From Klenkia taihuensis (lineage in GTDB: Bacteria > Actinomycetota > Actinomycetes > Mycobacteriales > Geodermatophilaceae): a stretch of 64,000 bases of DNA. The stretch lies in contig NZ_FOMD01000003.1 in assembly GCF_900112525.1 (NCBI RefSeq), forward strand, positions 434,001-498,000. The letters run 5' to 3'. This document shows positions 49,408 through 57,009 of the stretch, in pieces. Position 1 is the stretch's first letter, and every line of letters begins with the position of its first letter. The notes below the pieces were generated by a model that was not told where the DNA came from, did not search any database, and was given only the letters and a program-made list of their open reading frames with translations. Position numbers and translations under genes: made by a program.

Positions 49408-50586
49408 TCAGCGCAGGTGCCGGGCGACCGCCAGGCCGAGGTGGAGGCGCAGCCGGGTGGCGCCGTCGTCGAGGTCGGCGCCGGTGAGCTCGCGGACCCG
49501 GTCCAGCCGGTAGTGCAGCGTGGTGCGGTGCACGTGCAGGGCGTCCGCGGCGGCCGGCGCGTTCCCGCCGGCGTCCAGCCAGGCAGCCAGCGTCGCGGTG
49601 AGCCGGCCCTGCGGGTCCGCGGCCCGCAGCGCGTGCAGCTCCGCGGGGAGGGCGGTCTCGTCCCAGGCGTCGGCGGGCACCCGCAGCAGGACCTGGTGCA
49701 CCCCGAGCGCGGTGCCGTCGACGACCGGGCCGGGCTGCAGCCGCGGCACCGCGCGGGTGGCCAGGTCCGCGGTGCGGGCCGACGTCCACGCCCGGTCCAG
49801 GCCCTCGACGCCAGGGCCGGTGCCGGCGACCGAGCCGAACCGCCCGGCGGCGACGGCCCGGGCCTCCTCGACCATGCGCCGGGCGGCCTCGGCCGTGGCG
49901 GCGTCGTCCAGCGGCCCGGCGGTGACCAGCAGCGCGGTGCCGGTGTCCGGTCCGGCGGTGGCGAGCGTGCCCGGCCGCGCGGCCAGCGCCCGGCGGACGG
50001 CGGCTCGGGCCTGCTCGGCGTCCTCCGGGGCGACGTCGGTGAGCCGCAGCGCCACGGCCCGGACGTGCCGGCCGGCGGGCAGCGTGCCGGCCAGCTCGGC
50101 GAGGGCCCGCTCCCGGTCGGCGGCCAGCGGGGACAGCAGCGCGGCGACCGTGGCGTCCCGCTCGGCGGTGGCGGCGTCGGCGGCGTGCCGGTCGGCCACC
50201 AGGACGGCGGCCAGCTGCTCCCCGGCCGCGGCGATCAGCCCGGTCTCGGCGGCCGACAGCCCGGCGTGCGCGTCGATGACCATGAGCAGGCCGAGCAGCT
50301 CGCCCTGCCACCGCACCGGCAGGCACCACCGCGGGTGCATGCCGATGCCCGGCTCGGCGGGGATCCAGCCGGCCCGCTGCCAGCCGGCGACCCCGGCGCC
50401 GAGCACGTGGGCCACCGCCGCGCTGCCGGCGTCGCGCTGCAGGACCGCACGCACCCGCACGTCGTCCTCGTCGCCGAAGTGCCGGCTGGTGGCCAGCAGC
50501 CGCACCTGCGGGTCGTCCACGACGACGGAGCGCTGCAGCTGCTCGGCGAGGGAGTCCACCAGCTGCTGGACCCGGTCGGAGGGCAC
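49408..50586 (-). CDS. PucR-family transcriptional regulator with GAF-like sensor
   Basis: 392 residues. The N-terminal about 130 residues are a GAF-like ligand domain (VVDDPQVRLLATSRHFGD, CLPVRWQGELLGLLMVID). The middle is a degenerate GGDEF-like region. The C-terminal PucR helix-turn-helix has NAPAAADALHVHRTTLHYRL and DRVRELTGADLDD. TACCAT stands 6 nt before the GTG start, suggesting a leaderless transcript. It is 84 bp upstream of the hydrolase-SDR operon and may regulate it. Confidence 0.9.
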   Translation of the reverse strand: MPSDRVQQLVDSLAEQLQRSVVVDDPQVRLLATSRHFGDEDDVRVRAVLQRDAGSAAVAHVLGAGVAGWQRAGWIPAEPGIGMHPRWCLPVRWQGELLGLLMVIDAHAGLSAAETGLIAAAGEQLAAVLVADRHAADAATAERDATVAALLSPLAADRERALAELAGTLPAGRHVRAVALRLTDVAPEDAEQARAAVRRALAARPGTLATAGPDTGTALLVTAGPLDDAATAEAARRMVEEARAVAAGRFGSVAGTGPGVEGLDRAWTSARTADLATRAVPRLQPGPVVDGTALGVHQVLLRVPADAWDETALPAELHALRAADPQGRLTATLAAWLDAGGNAPAAADALHVHRTTLHYRLDRVRELTGADLDDGATRLRLHLGLAVARHLR

Positions 50587-50605
50587 CCGCGGATGGTAGG
50601 GCCGG

Positions 50606-51187
50606 TCAGTGCAGGGCGGGGTCCGGGTCGGTGCGCCGCCAGCCGGTGACGGCCACCACCAGACCGGCGCGGGTGGGGGCGCAGCAGTACGGCCCTGCGA
50701 GCAGTTGCGTGCCGGGGTCGACCGGGGCCACCCGGACCAGGCGCCACGGCTCGTCGTCCACCCGGGCGCGCACGGTCACCGCGTCGCCGTCCCGGCTGGC
50801 CCGCACGGTGACCTCCCGGCCGGACCAGTCGGGCACCGGGGCGACCGACCAGTCCGAGCGGCCGTGGGTGACGACGGCGCCGACCTGCGGGACGCCGTCG
50901 GAGACCTCGGCGCCGGCCTTGAGCCAGGTCTCCGGCGAGGCGCGCAGGAGCAGCCCGGCCTGGTCGAACTGCTGGTCGTAGTCTAGGCGGAAGGAGACCT
51001 CGAGGGCGTCCCGGGCGCCGAACGGGGCAAGCAGCCCGTGGGCGTCGTCGTGCACGAAGCCGTAGGAGGTGTGCCGCCAGGCGTCGCTGCCCCGGACGGC
51101 GGTGACCTCGAGGCCGTCGTCGGTGCGACGCCACGCGGCGGGCTCGGTGGTCCAGGACGCGGCGGCGAGCAGGTCGGGGTCGATCAC
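50606..51187 (-). CDS. DUF1349 (concanavalin-like) protein
   Basis: 193 residues, whole-protein match by pattern to DUF1349: an early Trp-rich strand SDAWRHTSYGFVHDDAHGLL, then FRLDYDQQFDQAGLLLRASP and ETWLKAGAEVSDGVPQVGAV (the family core), ending GPYCCAPTRAGLVV. The fold is a beta-jelly roll that probably binds a carbohydrate. No signal peptide is present, so it is cytosolic. GTG start with GAGGAT 6 nt before it, suggesting a leaderless transcript. Confidence 0.85.
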   Translation of the reverse strand: MIDPDLLAAASWTTEPAAWRRTDDGLEVTAVRGSDAWRHTSYGFVHDDAHGLLAPFGARDALEVSFRLDYDQQFDQAGLLLRASPETWLKAGAEVSDGVPQVGAVVTHGRSDWSVAPVPDWSGREVTVRASRDGDAVTVRARVDDEPWRLVRVAPVDPGTQLLAGPYCCAPTRAGLVVAVTGWRRTDPDPALH

Positions 51188-51208
51188 CGCCCCATCCTCG
51201 GCCAGCCC

Positions 51209-52816
51209 TCAGGCGTCGGCCCAGGAGTGGACCACCGCGACGTCGAGGGGGAAGTCGACCGGGAAGCTGCCGAACAGCAGCCGGCCGGCCTCGGCGGCGG
51301 CGGCCCGGACGGCTTCGCCGACCTGGTCGGCGAGCGGGGCCGGGGTGTGCACGACCACCTCGTCGTGCAGGAAGAACACCAGGTGCGGCCGGTCGGTCAG
51401 CGAGCCCTCCCCGAGGCGCCACAGCCGGTTGCGCAGGTCGGCCAGCCAGCACGACGCCCACTCCGCGCCGGTCCCCTGCACGACGAAGTTGCGGGTGAAC
51501 CGGCCCCACGACCGGCGCCGCGCGTCGGCGGCCCGCCCGGCCACCGGGTCGTCGCCCGAGCCGCCGAACGGGCCCGGTCGCGGGGAACCCCGGCCGAGCA
51601 GGGTGGTGACCACCTCGCCGCGCTCGCCGGCCCGGGCCGCCTGCTCGACCAGGCCCAGCGCGGCGGGGTAGCGGCGGGCCAGCCGGGGCAGCACCAGCCC
51701 GCTCTCGCCGCGGGTGCCGCCGTAGAGCGCGCCGATGAGGCCGACCTTGGCCTGCGCGCGGGTGGCGACCACGCCGGCGTCGACCACGCCCTGGTAGAGG
51801 TCGCGGGCGCGGGCGGCCTGCGCCATCGCGGTGTCGCGGCTCATGCCGGCCAGCACCCGGGGTTCGAGCTGGGCGACGTCGGCGACCACGAACCGCCAGC
51901 CCTCGTCGGCGACGGCGGCGCCGCGCAGCTGCACCGGGGCGCTGAGTGCGCCGCCGCCCTGCGCCGCCCACCGGCCGGTGACCACGCCGCCGGGCAGCAG
52001 CACCGGGCGGAACCGGCCGTCGCGCACCCAGGTGTCCAGCCAGGCCCAGCCGTTGGCCTGCACCAGCCGCAGCAGCTTCTTGTAGCGCAGCAGCGGCTCG
52101 ATGCCCGGGTGGTCGAGCTCGCGCAGGGTCCACGAGCGGGTGTCGGCGACGTCCAGCCCCGCGGCGCGCAGCCCGGCCAGCAGCTCGACGGGGGAGTCGG
52201 GGTTGAGCCCCGGCTGGCCGAAGGCGGCGCGGATGCCCGGCAGCATCGCCTCCAGCCCGGCCGGCCGCTGCCCGGCGGGTGGGCGCGGACCGACCAGCGC
52301 GGTGAGCAGCCGGTCGTGGACGTCGGCCCGCCACGGCATGCCGGCGTGCTGCATCTCGGCGGCGACCAGGCCGGCGGCGGACTCCGCGGCCAGCAGCAGC
52401 CCGAGCCGGCCGCGCTCGGACGAGGCGGCCAGCGCCCGCTGCTGGCGGGCGTGCTCGGCGACCGGGTCCAGGGCGTCGGCGGGGTCGTCGAGGGCGAAGA
52501 GGGTGGCCTCCTCGGGGACCACCGGGGCCAGGGCGTCCCAGCCGCCGTCGTCGAGGAGCTGCTGGTCGACGTGGGGGGAGCGGCGCAGCACCGCGTGGGT
52601 CAGCCGCAGGTCGGTGCAGCGCTCGACCCGGACGCCGGCCGCGAGCAGCTGCGGGTACCAGCGGGTGGTGTCGTCCCACACCCAGCGGGGGCGGTCGGCC
52701 TCCCGGGCGGCGACCCAGGCGGACAGGTCGGTGCGGGCGAGGTCGTGCGCGGTGCCGTCGTCGAGGTGCGCGCGGACGCCGTCGCCCACCCGCTGCAGCA
52801 CGACCGTCGACACCAC
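51209..52816 (-). CDS. Family-A DNA polymerase-like protein with degenerate exonuclease domain
   Basis: 535 residues, much shorter than PolA (about 900). The polymerase domain is recognisable: motif A VVADVAQLEPRVLAGMS (catalytic Asp kept; the usual DYSQIELR is altered), motif B RAQAKVGLIGALYGG (R-x3-K-x7-YG kept), and motif C FFLHDEVVVHTP (HDE kept). The N-terminal about 190 residues match the position of a 3'-5' exonuclease domain, but I do not see the DxE metal motif. No 5' nuclease domain. Actinobacteria often carry this protein besides PolA, labelled bifunctional exonuclease/polymerase; its role is unknown. GTG start with GAGACT 7 nt before it. Confidence 0.88.
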   Translation of the reverse strand: MVSTVVLQRVGDGVRAHLDDGTAHDLARTDLSAWVAAREADRPRWVWDDTTRWYPQLLAAGVRVERCTDLRLTHAVLRRSPHVDQQLLDDGGWDALAPVVPEEATLFALDDPADALDPVAEHARQQRALAASSERGRLGLLLAAESAAGLVAAEMQHAGMPWRADVHDRLLTALVGPRPPAGQRPAGLEAMLPGIRAAFGQPGLNPDSPVELLAGLRAAGLDVADTRSWTLRELDHPGIEPLLRYKKLLRLVQANGWAWLDTWVRDGRFRPVLLPGGVVTGRWAAQGGGALSAPVQLRGAAVADEGWRFVVADVAQLEPRVLAGMSRDTAMAQAARARDLYQGVVDAGVVATRAQAKVGLIGALYGGTRGESGLVLPRLARRYPAALGLVEQAARAGERGEVVTTLLGRGSPRPGPFGGSGDDPVAGRAADARRRSWGRFTRNFVVQGTGAEWASCWLADLRNRLWRLGEGSLTDRPHLVFFLHDEVVVHTPAPLADQVGEAVRAAAAEAGRLLFGSFPVDFPLDVAVVHSWADA

Positions 52817-52858
52817 GGGAGCAAGTCTCGCGCGGTGTCCGACACCTCCGGCGTCCCC

Positions 52859-52918
52859 CCGATCCCGGGGTTCCCGCCCTGTCGGGGGCTCGGGAGCGGG
52901 CGGGAACCCCGGGATCGG
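52859..52918. repeat. REP-like palindromic element, paired arms
   Basis: A perfect 21-bp inverted repeat (52859-52879 and 52898-52918) with an 18-nt loop, built around the core GGGAACCCCGGGATCGG. It lies in the 261-bp gap between the divergent polymerase-like and dioxygenase genes, too far from any stop codon to be their terminator. Confidence 0.75.
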
Positions 52919-52964
52919 CCGCCGAGTGCGGGGTTCGCGGGGTCCTGCGCCCCTGCGCTGCCCC

Positions 52965-52981
52965 GGGAACCCCGGTCTCGG
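52965..52981. repeat. Third partial copy of the palindromic element
   Basis: GGGAACCCCGGTCTCGG matches the core of the arm at 52898-52918 at 15 of 17 positions. Between the copies GCGGGGTTCGCGGGG (52928-52942) is a weaker relative. Confidence 0.5.
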
Positions 52982-53077
52982 CTGTCTGCGCTGCGGGACG
53001 TGGGGCTTCCCGGGCGCACACCGGACGCACAGCGGGGGCTGGTGCGGCACCTGGGGACGGGCCCGACGGTGGTGCCC

Positions 53078-53995
53078 ATGACGACGAGCTACGAAGGACG
53101 CCCGCTGCCCCGCCCCGACGAGGAGGTGGTCGACCAGGGGCTCCGGTTCGACCTGGACACCCTGCTCAGCCGCCGCCGGGTGCTCGGGTTCCTCGGCATC
53201 GGTGCCGCCGGCCTCGGCCTGGCCGCCTGCGGGGGCAGCAGCACGACGACCAGGTCGGCGACCGGCACGGCGACCGCGGCCACCACGTCGACCGGGGAGA
53301 TCCCGGAGGAGACCGCCGGGCCCTACCCGGGCGACGGGTCCAACGGCACGAACGTGCTGACCGAGAGCGGCATCGTGCGCTCGGACATCCGCTCCAGCTT
53401 CGGCTCCGCGTCCGGCACGGCCGAGGGCATCCCGATGACGCTGACGCTGACCGTGCAGGACCTCGCGAACGGGGTGCCCTTCGAGGGTGCCGCGGTCTAC
53501 GTCTGGCACTGCGACCGGGACGGGGCCTACTCGCTGTACTCCGAGGGCATCACCGGCGAGAACTACCTGCGCGGCGTCCAGGTGGCCGACGCCGACGGGA
53601 CGGTGACCTTCACCAGCGTCTTCCCGGCCTGCTACTCCGGCCGGTGGCCGCACATCCACTTCGAGGTCTACCCCGACGTCGACTCCATCACCGACTCGAC
53701 CAACGCGATCGCCACCTCGCAGGTCGCCCTGCTGCAGGACGTCTGCGAGACCGTCTACGCCACCAGCGGCTACGAGCAGTCGGTGCGCAACCTGGCGCAG
53801 GTCAGCCTGGCCACCGACAACGTGTTCTCCGACGGCGCGGAGCTCGAGACCCCGACCATCACCGGCGACGTGTCCTCGGGCTACACGGTGTCGATGGGCG
53901 TCGGCGTCGACACGACCACCGCGGCCGGTGGCGGATCGATGGGCGGTGGCACGGGTGGTGGCCCCGGCGGCGGGGGTCAGCCGCCGGGGCGCTGA
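53078..53995 (+). CDS. Exported intradiol-dioxygenase-fold lipoprotein
   Basis: 305 residues from ATG at 53078. About 30 residues precede SRRRVLGFLGIGAAGLGLAA plus CGG, a twin-arginine-like signal peptide with a lipobox Cys near residue 49. A Ser/Thr linker follows, then the intradiol dioxygenase fold: ETAGPYPGDGSNG, GVPFEGAAVYVWHCDRDGAY (first Tyr ligand region), and FPACYSGRWPHIHFEVYPDV (Tyr and the two His ligands). The tail is Gly/Pro-rich and disordered. Cytosolic relatives cleave catechols with Fe(III); exported versions are known but their substrates are poorly defined. It is convergent with the catabolic cluster that starts 5 bp later. Confidence 0.88.
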   Translation: MTTSYEGRPLPRPDEEVVDQGLRFDLDTLLSRRRVLGFLGIGAAGLGLAACGGSSTTTRSATGTATAATTSTGEIPEETAGPYPGDGSNGTNVLTESGIVRSDIRSSFGSASGTAEGIPMTLTLTVQDLANGVPFEGAAVYVWHCDRDGAYSLYSEGITGENYLRGVQVADADGTVTFTSVFPACYSGRWPHIHFEVYPDVDSITDSTNAIATSQVALLQDVCETVYATSGYEQSVRNLAQVSLATDNVFSDGAELETPTITGDVSSGYTVSMGVGVDTTTAAGGGSMGGGTGGGPGGGGQPPGR

Positions 53996-53999
53996 GGGG

Positions 54000-54860
54000 T
54001 CAGGCCGGCTGCAGCACGAAGTCGTAGGTGGCCTCGAACCACGGGCCCTCGACCGGGGTGCCGTCGGGGAACGTCCCGCCCTCGTGCGGCTCGTAGTGCA
54101 CGACCAGCTGCTCCTTGACGCCGAAGACGACGTCGCTGTCCAGGTAGTCGGCGCCCTCCTGGAACAGGTGCGTGATGAGCGGCCGGTAGCCCGGGACGTC
54201 GAACCGCACGTGGAAGTGCGCCGGGCGGTACTCCGAGATGTCGGTGCGCGAGATGAGGTCGCCGACCGGCCCGTCCATCGGGATGGTGTAGCCCAGGGGC
54301 GCCACCGTGCGGATGGCGAACGCGCCGTCCTCCCGGGAGGTGTACTTCGCGCGCAGCCGGGCCTCGTCGACCTCGGCGTGCTGGGTCTCGTACAGCCCGT
54401 CGTCGTCGGCCTGCCACACGTCGAGCACCGCGCCGCCGACCGGGTTGCCCTCGAGGTCGACCACCCGGCCGTGCAGGAACAGCGGGGTGCCGCGCACGCC
54501 CTCGGACATGTCCTCGCCGTAGCCGAGCTCGGGGGAGCCGTCGATGTGGAAGGGGCCGAGCACCGTGGCCGGGGTGGCGCGGGGGTCCAGCCGCTGGTTC
54601 ATCTGCACGACCAGCATCGACAGGCCCAGCACGTCGGAGGTGAGGATGAACTCCTCGCGCTTCTCGTCGCTGATCTGCCCGGTGCGGTTGAGCCACTGGA
54701 CGGCGGCCATCCACTCGGCCTCGGTCAGCCGCACCTCGCGGGCGAAGGCGTGCAGGTGCCGCACCAGCGCGCTCATCAGCTCGGCGGTGCGGGGGTCGTG
54801 CGCGGTGGCCCACCGGGCGGCCGCCAGGTCGGTGATGTTGTCCTCGGTGACGAGCTGCAC
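54000..54860 (-). CDS. Cytoplasmic intradiol ring-cleavage dioxygenase (catechol/hydroxyquinol type)
   Basis: 286 residues; GTG at 54860 is chosen for GGAGG 5 nt upstream. The N-terminal dimerisation domain (VRHLHAFAREVRLTEAEWMA, SDEKREEFILTSDVLGLSM) is that of catechol and hydroxyquinol 1,2-dioxygenases. The catalytic half has VLGPFHIDGSPE, LDVWQADDDGLYE (Tyr ligand), and ISEYRPAHFHVRF (Tyr, His, His ligands for Fe(III)). It opens a dihydroxy- or trihydroxybenzene between the hydroxyls. It is the last gene of the CaiB-lyase-dioxygenase operon. Confidence 0.92.
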   Translation of the reverse strand: MQLVTEDNITDLAAARWATAHDPRTAELMSALVRHLHAFAREVRLTEAEWMAAVQWLNRTGQISDEKREEFILTSDVLGLSMLVVQMNQRLDPRATPATVLGPFHIDGSPELGYGEDMSEGVRGTPLFLHGRVVDLEGNPVGGAVLDVWQADDDGLYETQHAEVDEARLRAKYTSREDGAFAIRTVAPLGYTIPMDGPVGDLISRTDISEYRPAHFHVRFDVPGYRPLITHLFQEGADYLDSDVVFGVKEQLVVHYEPHEGGTFPDGTPVEGPWFEATYDFVLQPA

Positions 54861-54893
54861 TGCTGCCTCCAACGGTCGGGTCAGGATCAGGGA

Positions 54894-55688
54894 TCAGCTC
54901 GGGTCGGGGGCGACCGAGCGGTTGTTCAGGTCCACGGACAGGAAGATGTCGTTGGCCACCGGGTGCCGCAGCTCCTCGGCGAGCTGGCCGATGAGGCCGG
55001 CGGTGCGGGCGAGCAGGGCGAACCCGCGCAGCAGCGGCAGCGGGAGACCGAGGTCGGCCAGCGCGGCGCCGCAGACGCCGGCGCCGTTGAGCGGCAGCGT
55101 CTTGCCCAGCACCTGCGGGTGCACCCGGCCGATGGCGGCGAACAGCGCCAGGTGCGGGCCGGTCTGGTCCTCCTCGGCGGCGATCTGCATCAGCCGGGGG
55201 GTACGGGGGTCGCCGTCCTTGTGCACGTGGTGGCCCAGGCCGGGGACGAACCGGCCGGCCTCCCGCTCGCGCTGCACGACGGCCAGGGCGAGGGCGTCCC
55301 AGCCGGCGTCGTCGGTGGGCAGGGTGTCCTGGGCCTGCAGCACGTCGTCGAGGAAACGGCCGCAGTCCTCGGTGACGCCGAGGAAGCGGGAGCCGCCGCC
55401 GAGCAGCCCGGCGGCCAGCGCGCCCTGCACGCTGTCCGGCGCGGACAGGTAGGTGAGCCGGGTGACGATCGCGGTGGGGGTGAAGCCGTGGTCGGCGAGC
55501 GCGGCCAGCACCGCCTCGAACACCCGCACCTGCCCGGGCGTGGGCCGGCGCTGGGTGGCCAGCCAGAAGGCCAGCTCGCCGAACCCGACGGTGCCCATGA
55601 CGTCACGGGCCAGGTCGGTGCCCAGCAGCGTGATGGTCTCCCGGGACGACGCCCCGAGCGCGGTCTCGTAGGTGCGCGGTTCAGTCAC
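54894..55688 (-). CDS. Citryl-CoA lyase-like protein (citrate synthase superfamily)
   Basis: 264 residues, much shorter than citrate synthase (about 430). It keeps the citrate synthase C-terminal core: GVTEDCGRFLDDVLQAQDTL, FVPGLGHHVHKDGDPRTPRL (catalytic His region) and LPLNGAGVCGAALADLGLPL, ending LAEELRHPVAND. Proteins of this size cleave or form a C-C bond in a CoA thioester (citryl-CoA or a similar 3-hydroxyacyl-CoA). GTG at 55688 overlaps the CoA-transferase end by 8 bp, so the transferase probably makes its substrate. Confidence 0.85.
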   Translation of the reverse strand: MTEPRTYETALGASSRETITLLGTDLARDVMGTVGFGELAFWLATQRRPTPGQVRVFEAVLAALADHGFTPTAIVTRLTYLSAPDSVQGALAAGLLGGGSRFLGVTEDCGRFLDDVLQAQDTLPTDDAGWDALALAVVQREREAGRFVPGLGHHVHKDGDPRTPRLMQIAAEEDQTGPHLALFAAIGRVHPQVLGKTLPLNGAGVCGAALADLGLPLPLLRGFALLARTAGLIGQLAEELRHPVANDIFLSVDLNNRSVAPDPS

Positions 55689-56826
55689 CGGGGGCCTCCA
55701 GCCAGGCGCGGATCTCGGCGCCGTGCTCGTCCAGCGCCGGCGGGGGGAGCCGGTAGGACGGCGGGGTCGCCGAGAAGGTGATCGGGTTGCGGATCGAGGG
55801 GATGCCACCCGGCCGGACGACGGGGTCCAGGCCCACCTGCTCGGCGAAGGCGACCCCGGCGTCCACGGTGTTGATCGGCCCGCACGGCACCCCGGCGGCG
55901 AAGATCAGCTCGAACCACTCCTGCTTGCCGCGGGTGCGCAGCCGCTCCACCAGCAGCGGGCGCAGCTCGTCGCGGTTGGCCGTGCGGTCCTCGTTGCGGG
56001 CGAACCGCGGGTCGTCGGCCAGCTCGGGGACGCCGAGCACCTCGACCAGCTTGCGGAACTGGCCGTTGTTCCCGGCGGTGATGATGAGCTCGCCGTCGGC
56101 GCACTCCATCGGCTCGTAGGGGAACAGCGACGGGTGGCTGTTGCCCATCCGGAACGGCACGACCTCCCCGGCGACGGCGGCCGAGCTCTGGTTGACCATG
56201 CCCGACAGCGCCGAGGCCATCAGGCTGACCTGCACGTGCTGGCCCGTGCCGGTCTCGTGGCGGGCGTTGAGCGCGGACAGCACGCCGATGGTGGCGTGCA
56301 GGCCGGCGACGACGTCGAACACCGAGATGCCCGCGCGGTAGGGCTCGCCGTCGGGGGAGCCGGTGAGGCTCATCAGCCCGGAGATGGCCTGCACGATGAG
56401 GTCGTAGCCGGGCAGGTGCGACCCGCCCTCCTGGCTGCCGAACCCGCTGATCGAGGCGTACACGACGCCGGGGTTGGTCGCCGAGACCGACTCGTAGTCC
56501 AGGCCGAAGCGGGCCAGCCCGCCCGGCTTGAAGTTCTCCACCAGGACGTCGGCGCGGCGGGCCAGCTCCTGCGCGGCGGCCCGGTCGCCCTCGTCCTTGA
56601 GGTCGAGCGCCACCGAGCGCTTGTTGCGGTTGACGCCCAGGTAGTACGTGCTGACCCCGTCGCGCACCGGCGGGGACCAGTGCCGGGTGTCGTCGCCGGC
56701 GGGGCCCTCCACCTTGACCACCTCGGCGCCCAGGTCGGCGAGCAGCATCGTCGAGTACGGGCCGGCCAGCACGCGGGAGAAGTCCGCGACGAGCAGGCCG
56801 GCCAGCGGGCCGGTGGGGGAGGTCAT
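55681..56826 (-). CDS. CaiB/BaiF-type (family III) CoA-transferase
   Basis: 381 residues, full length. Family marks: VADFSRVLAGPYSTMLLADL, GAEVVKVEGP, GDDTRHWSPP, LGVNRNKRSVALDLK, LVENFKPGGLARFGLDY, and the catalytic Asp in LPGYDLIVQAISGLMSLTG. The family moves CoA between carboxylic acids through an enzyme-bound anhydride. It is first in the operon with the lyase and the dioxygenase. Its ATG lies 25 bp from a palindrome that also occurs before the divergent amidohydrolase gene. Confidence 0.92.
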   Translation of the reverse strand: MTSPTGPLAGLLVADFSRVLAGPYSTMLLADLGAEVVKVEGPAGDDTRHWSPPVRDGVSTYYLGVNRNKRSVALDLKDEGDRAAAQELARRADVLVENFKPGGLARFGLDYESVSATNPGVVYASISGFGSQEGGSHLPGYDLIVQAISGLMSLTGSPDGEPYRAGISVFDVVAGLHATIGVLSALNARHETGTGQHVQVSLMASALSGMVNQSSAAVAGEVVPFRMGNSHPSLFPYEPMECADGELIITAGNNGQFRKLVEVLGVPELADDPRFARNEDRTANRDELRPLLVERLRTRGKQEWFELIFAAGVPCGPINTVDAGVAFAEQVGLDPVVRPGGIPSIRNPITFSATPPSYRLPPPALDEHGAEIRAWLEAPGD

Positions 56827-56850
56827 CGGGACGGCGCGCTCCTCGGCTCT

Positions 56851-56864
56851 CGGACAGCTGTCCG
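56851..56864. promoter_or_regulatory. Operator CGGACAGCTGTCCG before the CoA-transferase
   Basis: Perfect 14-bp palindrome (CGGACA-GC-TGTCCG), 24 bp from the CaiB-type ATG. The same CGGACA-N2-TGTCCG core stands at 56974-56987 before the divergent amidohydrolase gene. It is the size expected for an IclR-family site. Confidence 0.65.
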
Positions 56865-56904
56865 GTGGGGTCGGTGCCGCAGTCTCACCACCCCGCGGCT
56901 GGCC

Positions 56905-56933
56905 TGTCAACCGCGGGCGGGGACCGCTTGACA
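56905..56933. promoter_or_regulatory. Back-to-back -35 boxes of the divergent promoters
   Basis: TTGACA on the plus strand (56928-56933) and TTGACA on the minus strand (56910-56905) point away from each other. Weak -10 elements follow at usual distance (CAGGGT at 56952-56957 on plus; TGAGAC near 56887-56882 on minus). Perfect -35 with poor -10 suggests regulated promoters. Confidence 0.5.
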
Positions 56934-56936
56934 CGG

Positions 56937-56953
56937 TGTCGTGGGTCACGACA
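56937..56953. promoter_or_regulatory. Second palindrome TGTCGTG-GGT-CACGACA
   Basis: Perfect 7-bp inverted repeat with a 3-bp centre, lying between the -35 and the -10 of the amidohydrolase promoter. It is a different sequence from the paired operators, so a second regulator or a second binding mode is possible. Confidence 0.45.
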
Positions 56954-56972
56954 GGGTGTGCGCGACCGCCCA

Positions 56973-56988
56973 GCGGACAGGTGTCCGC
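56973..56988. promoter_or_regulatory. Operator GCGGACA-GG-TGTCCGC before the amidohydrolase
   Basis: Perfect 16-bp palindrome, 21 bp before the amidohydrolase ATG. It shares CGGACA-N2-TGTCCG with the site at 56851-56864; the two sit at nearly the same distance from the start codons they face. Confidence 0.65.
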
Positions 56989-57009
56989 CAGCCCCGCGAG
57001 GAGACGACG

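Noticed and set aside
54894-55688. Citrate synthase of the TCA cycle
   Set aside because: At 264 residues it is far shorter than citrate synthase and is coupled to a CoA-transferase, so a citryl-CoA-lyase-like role fits better.
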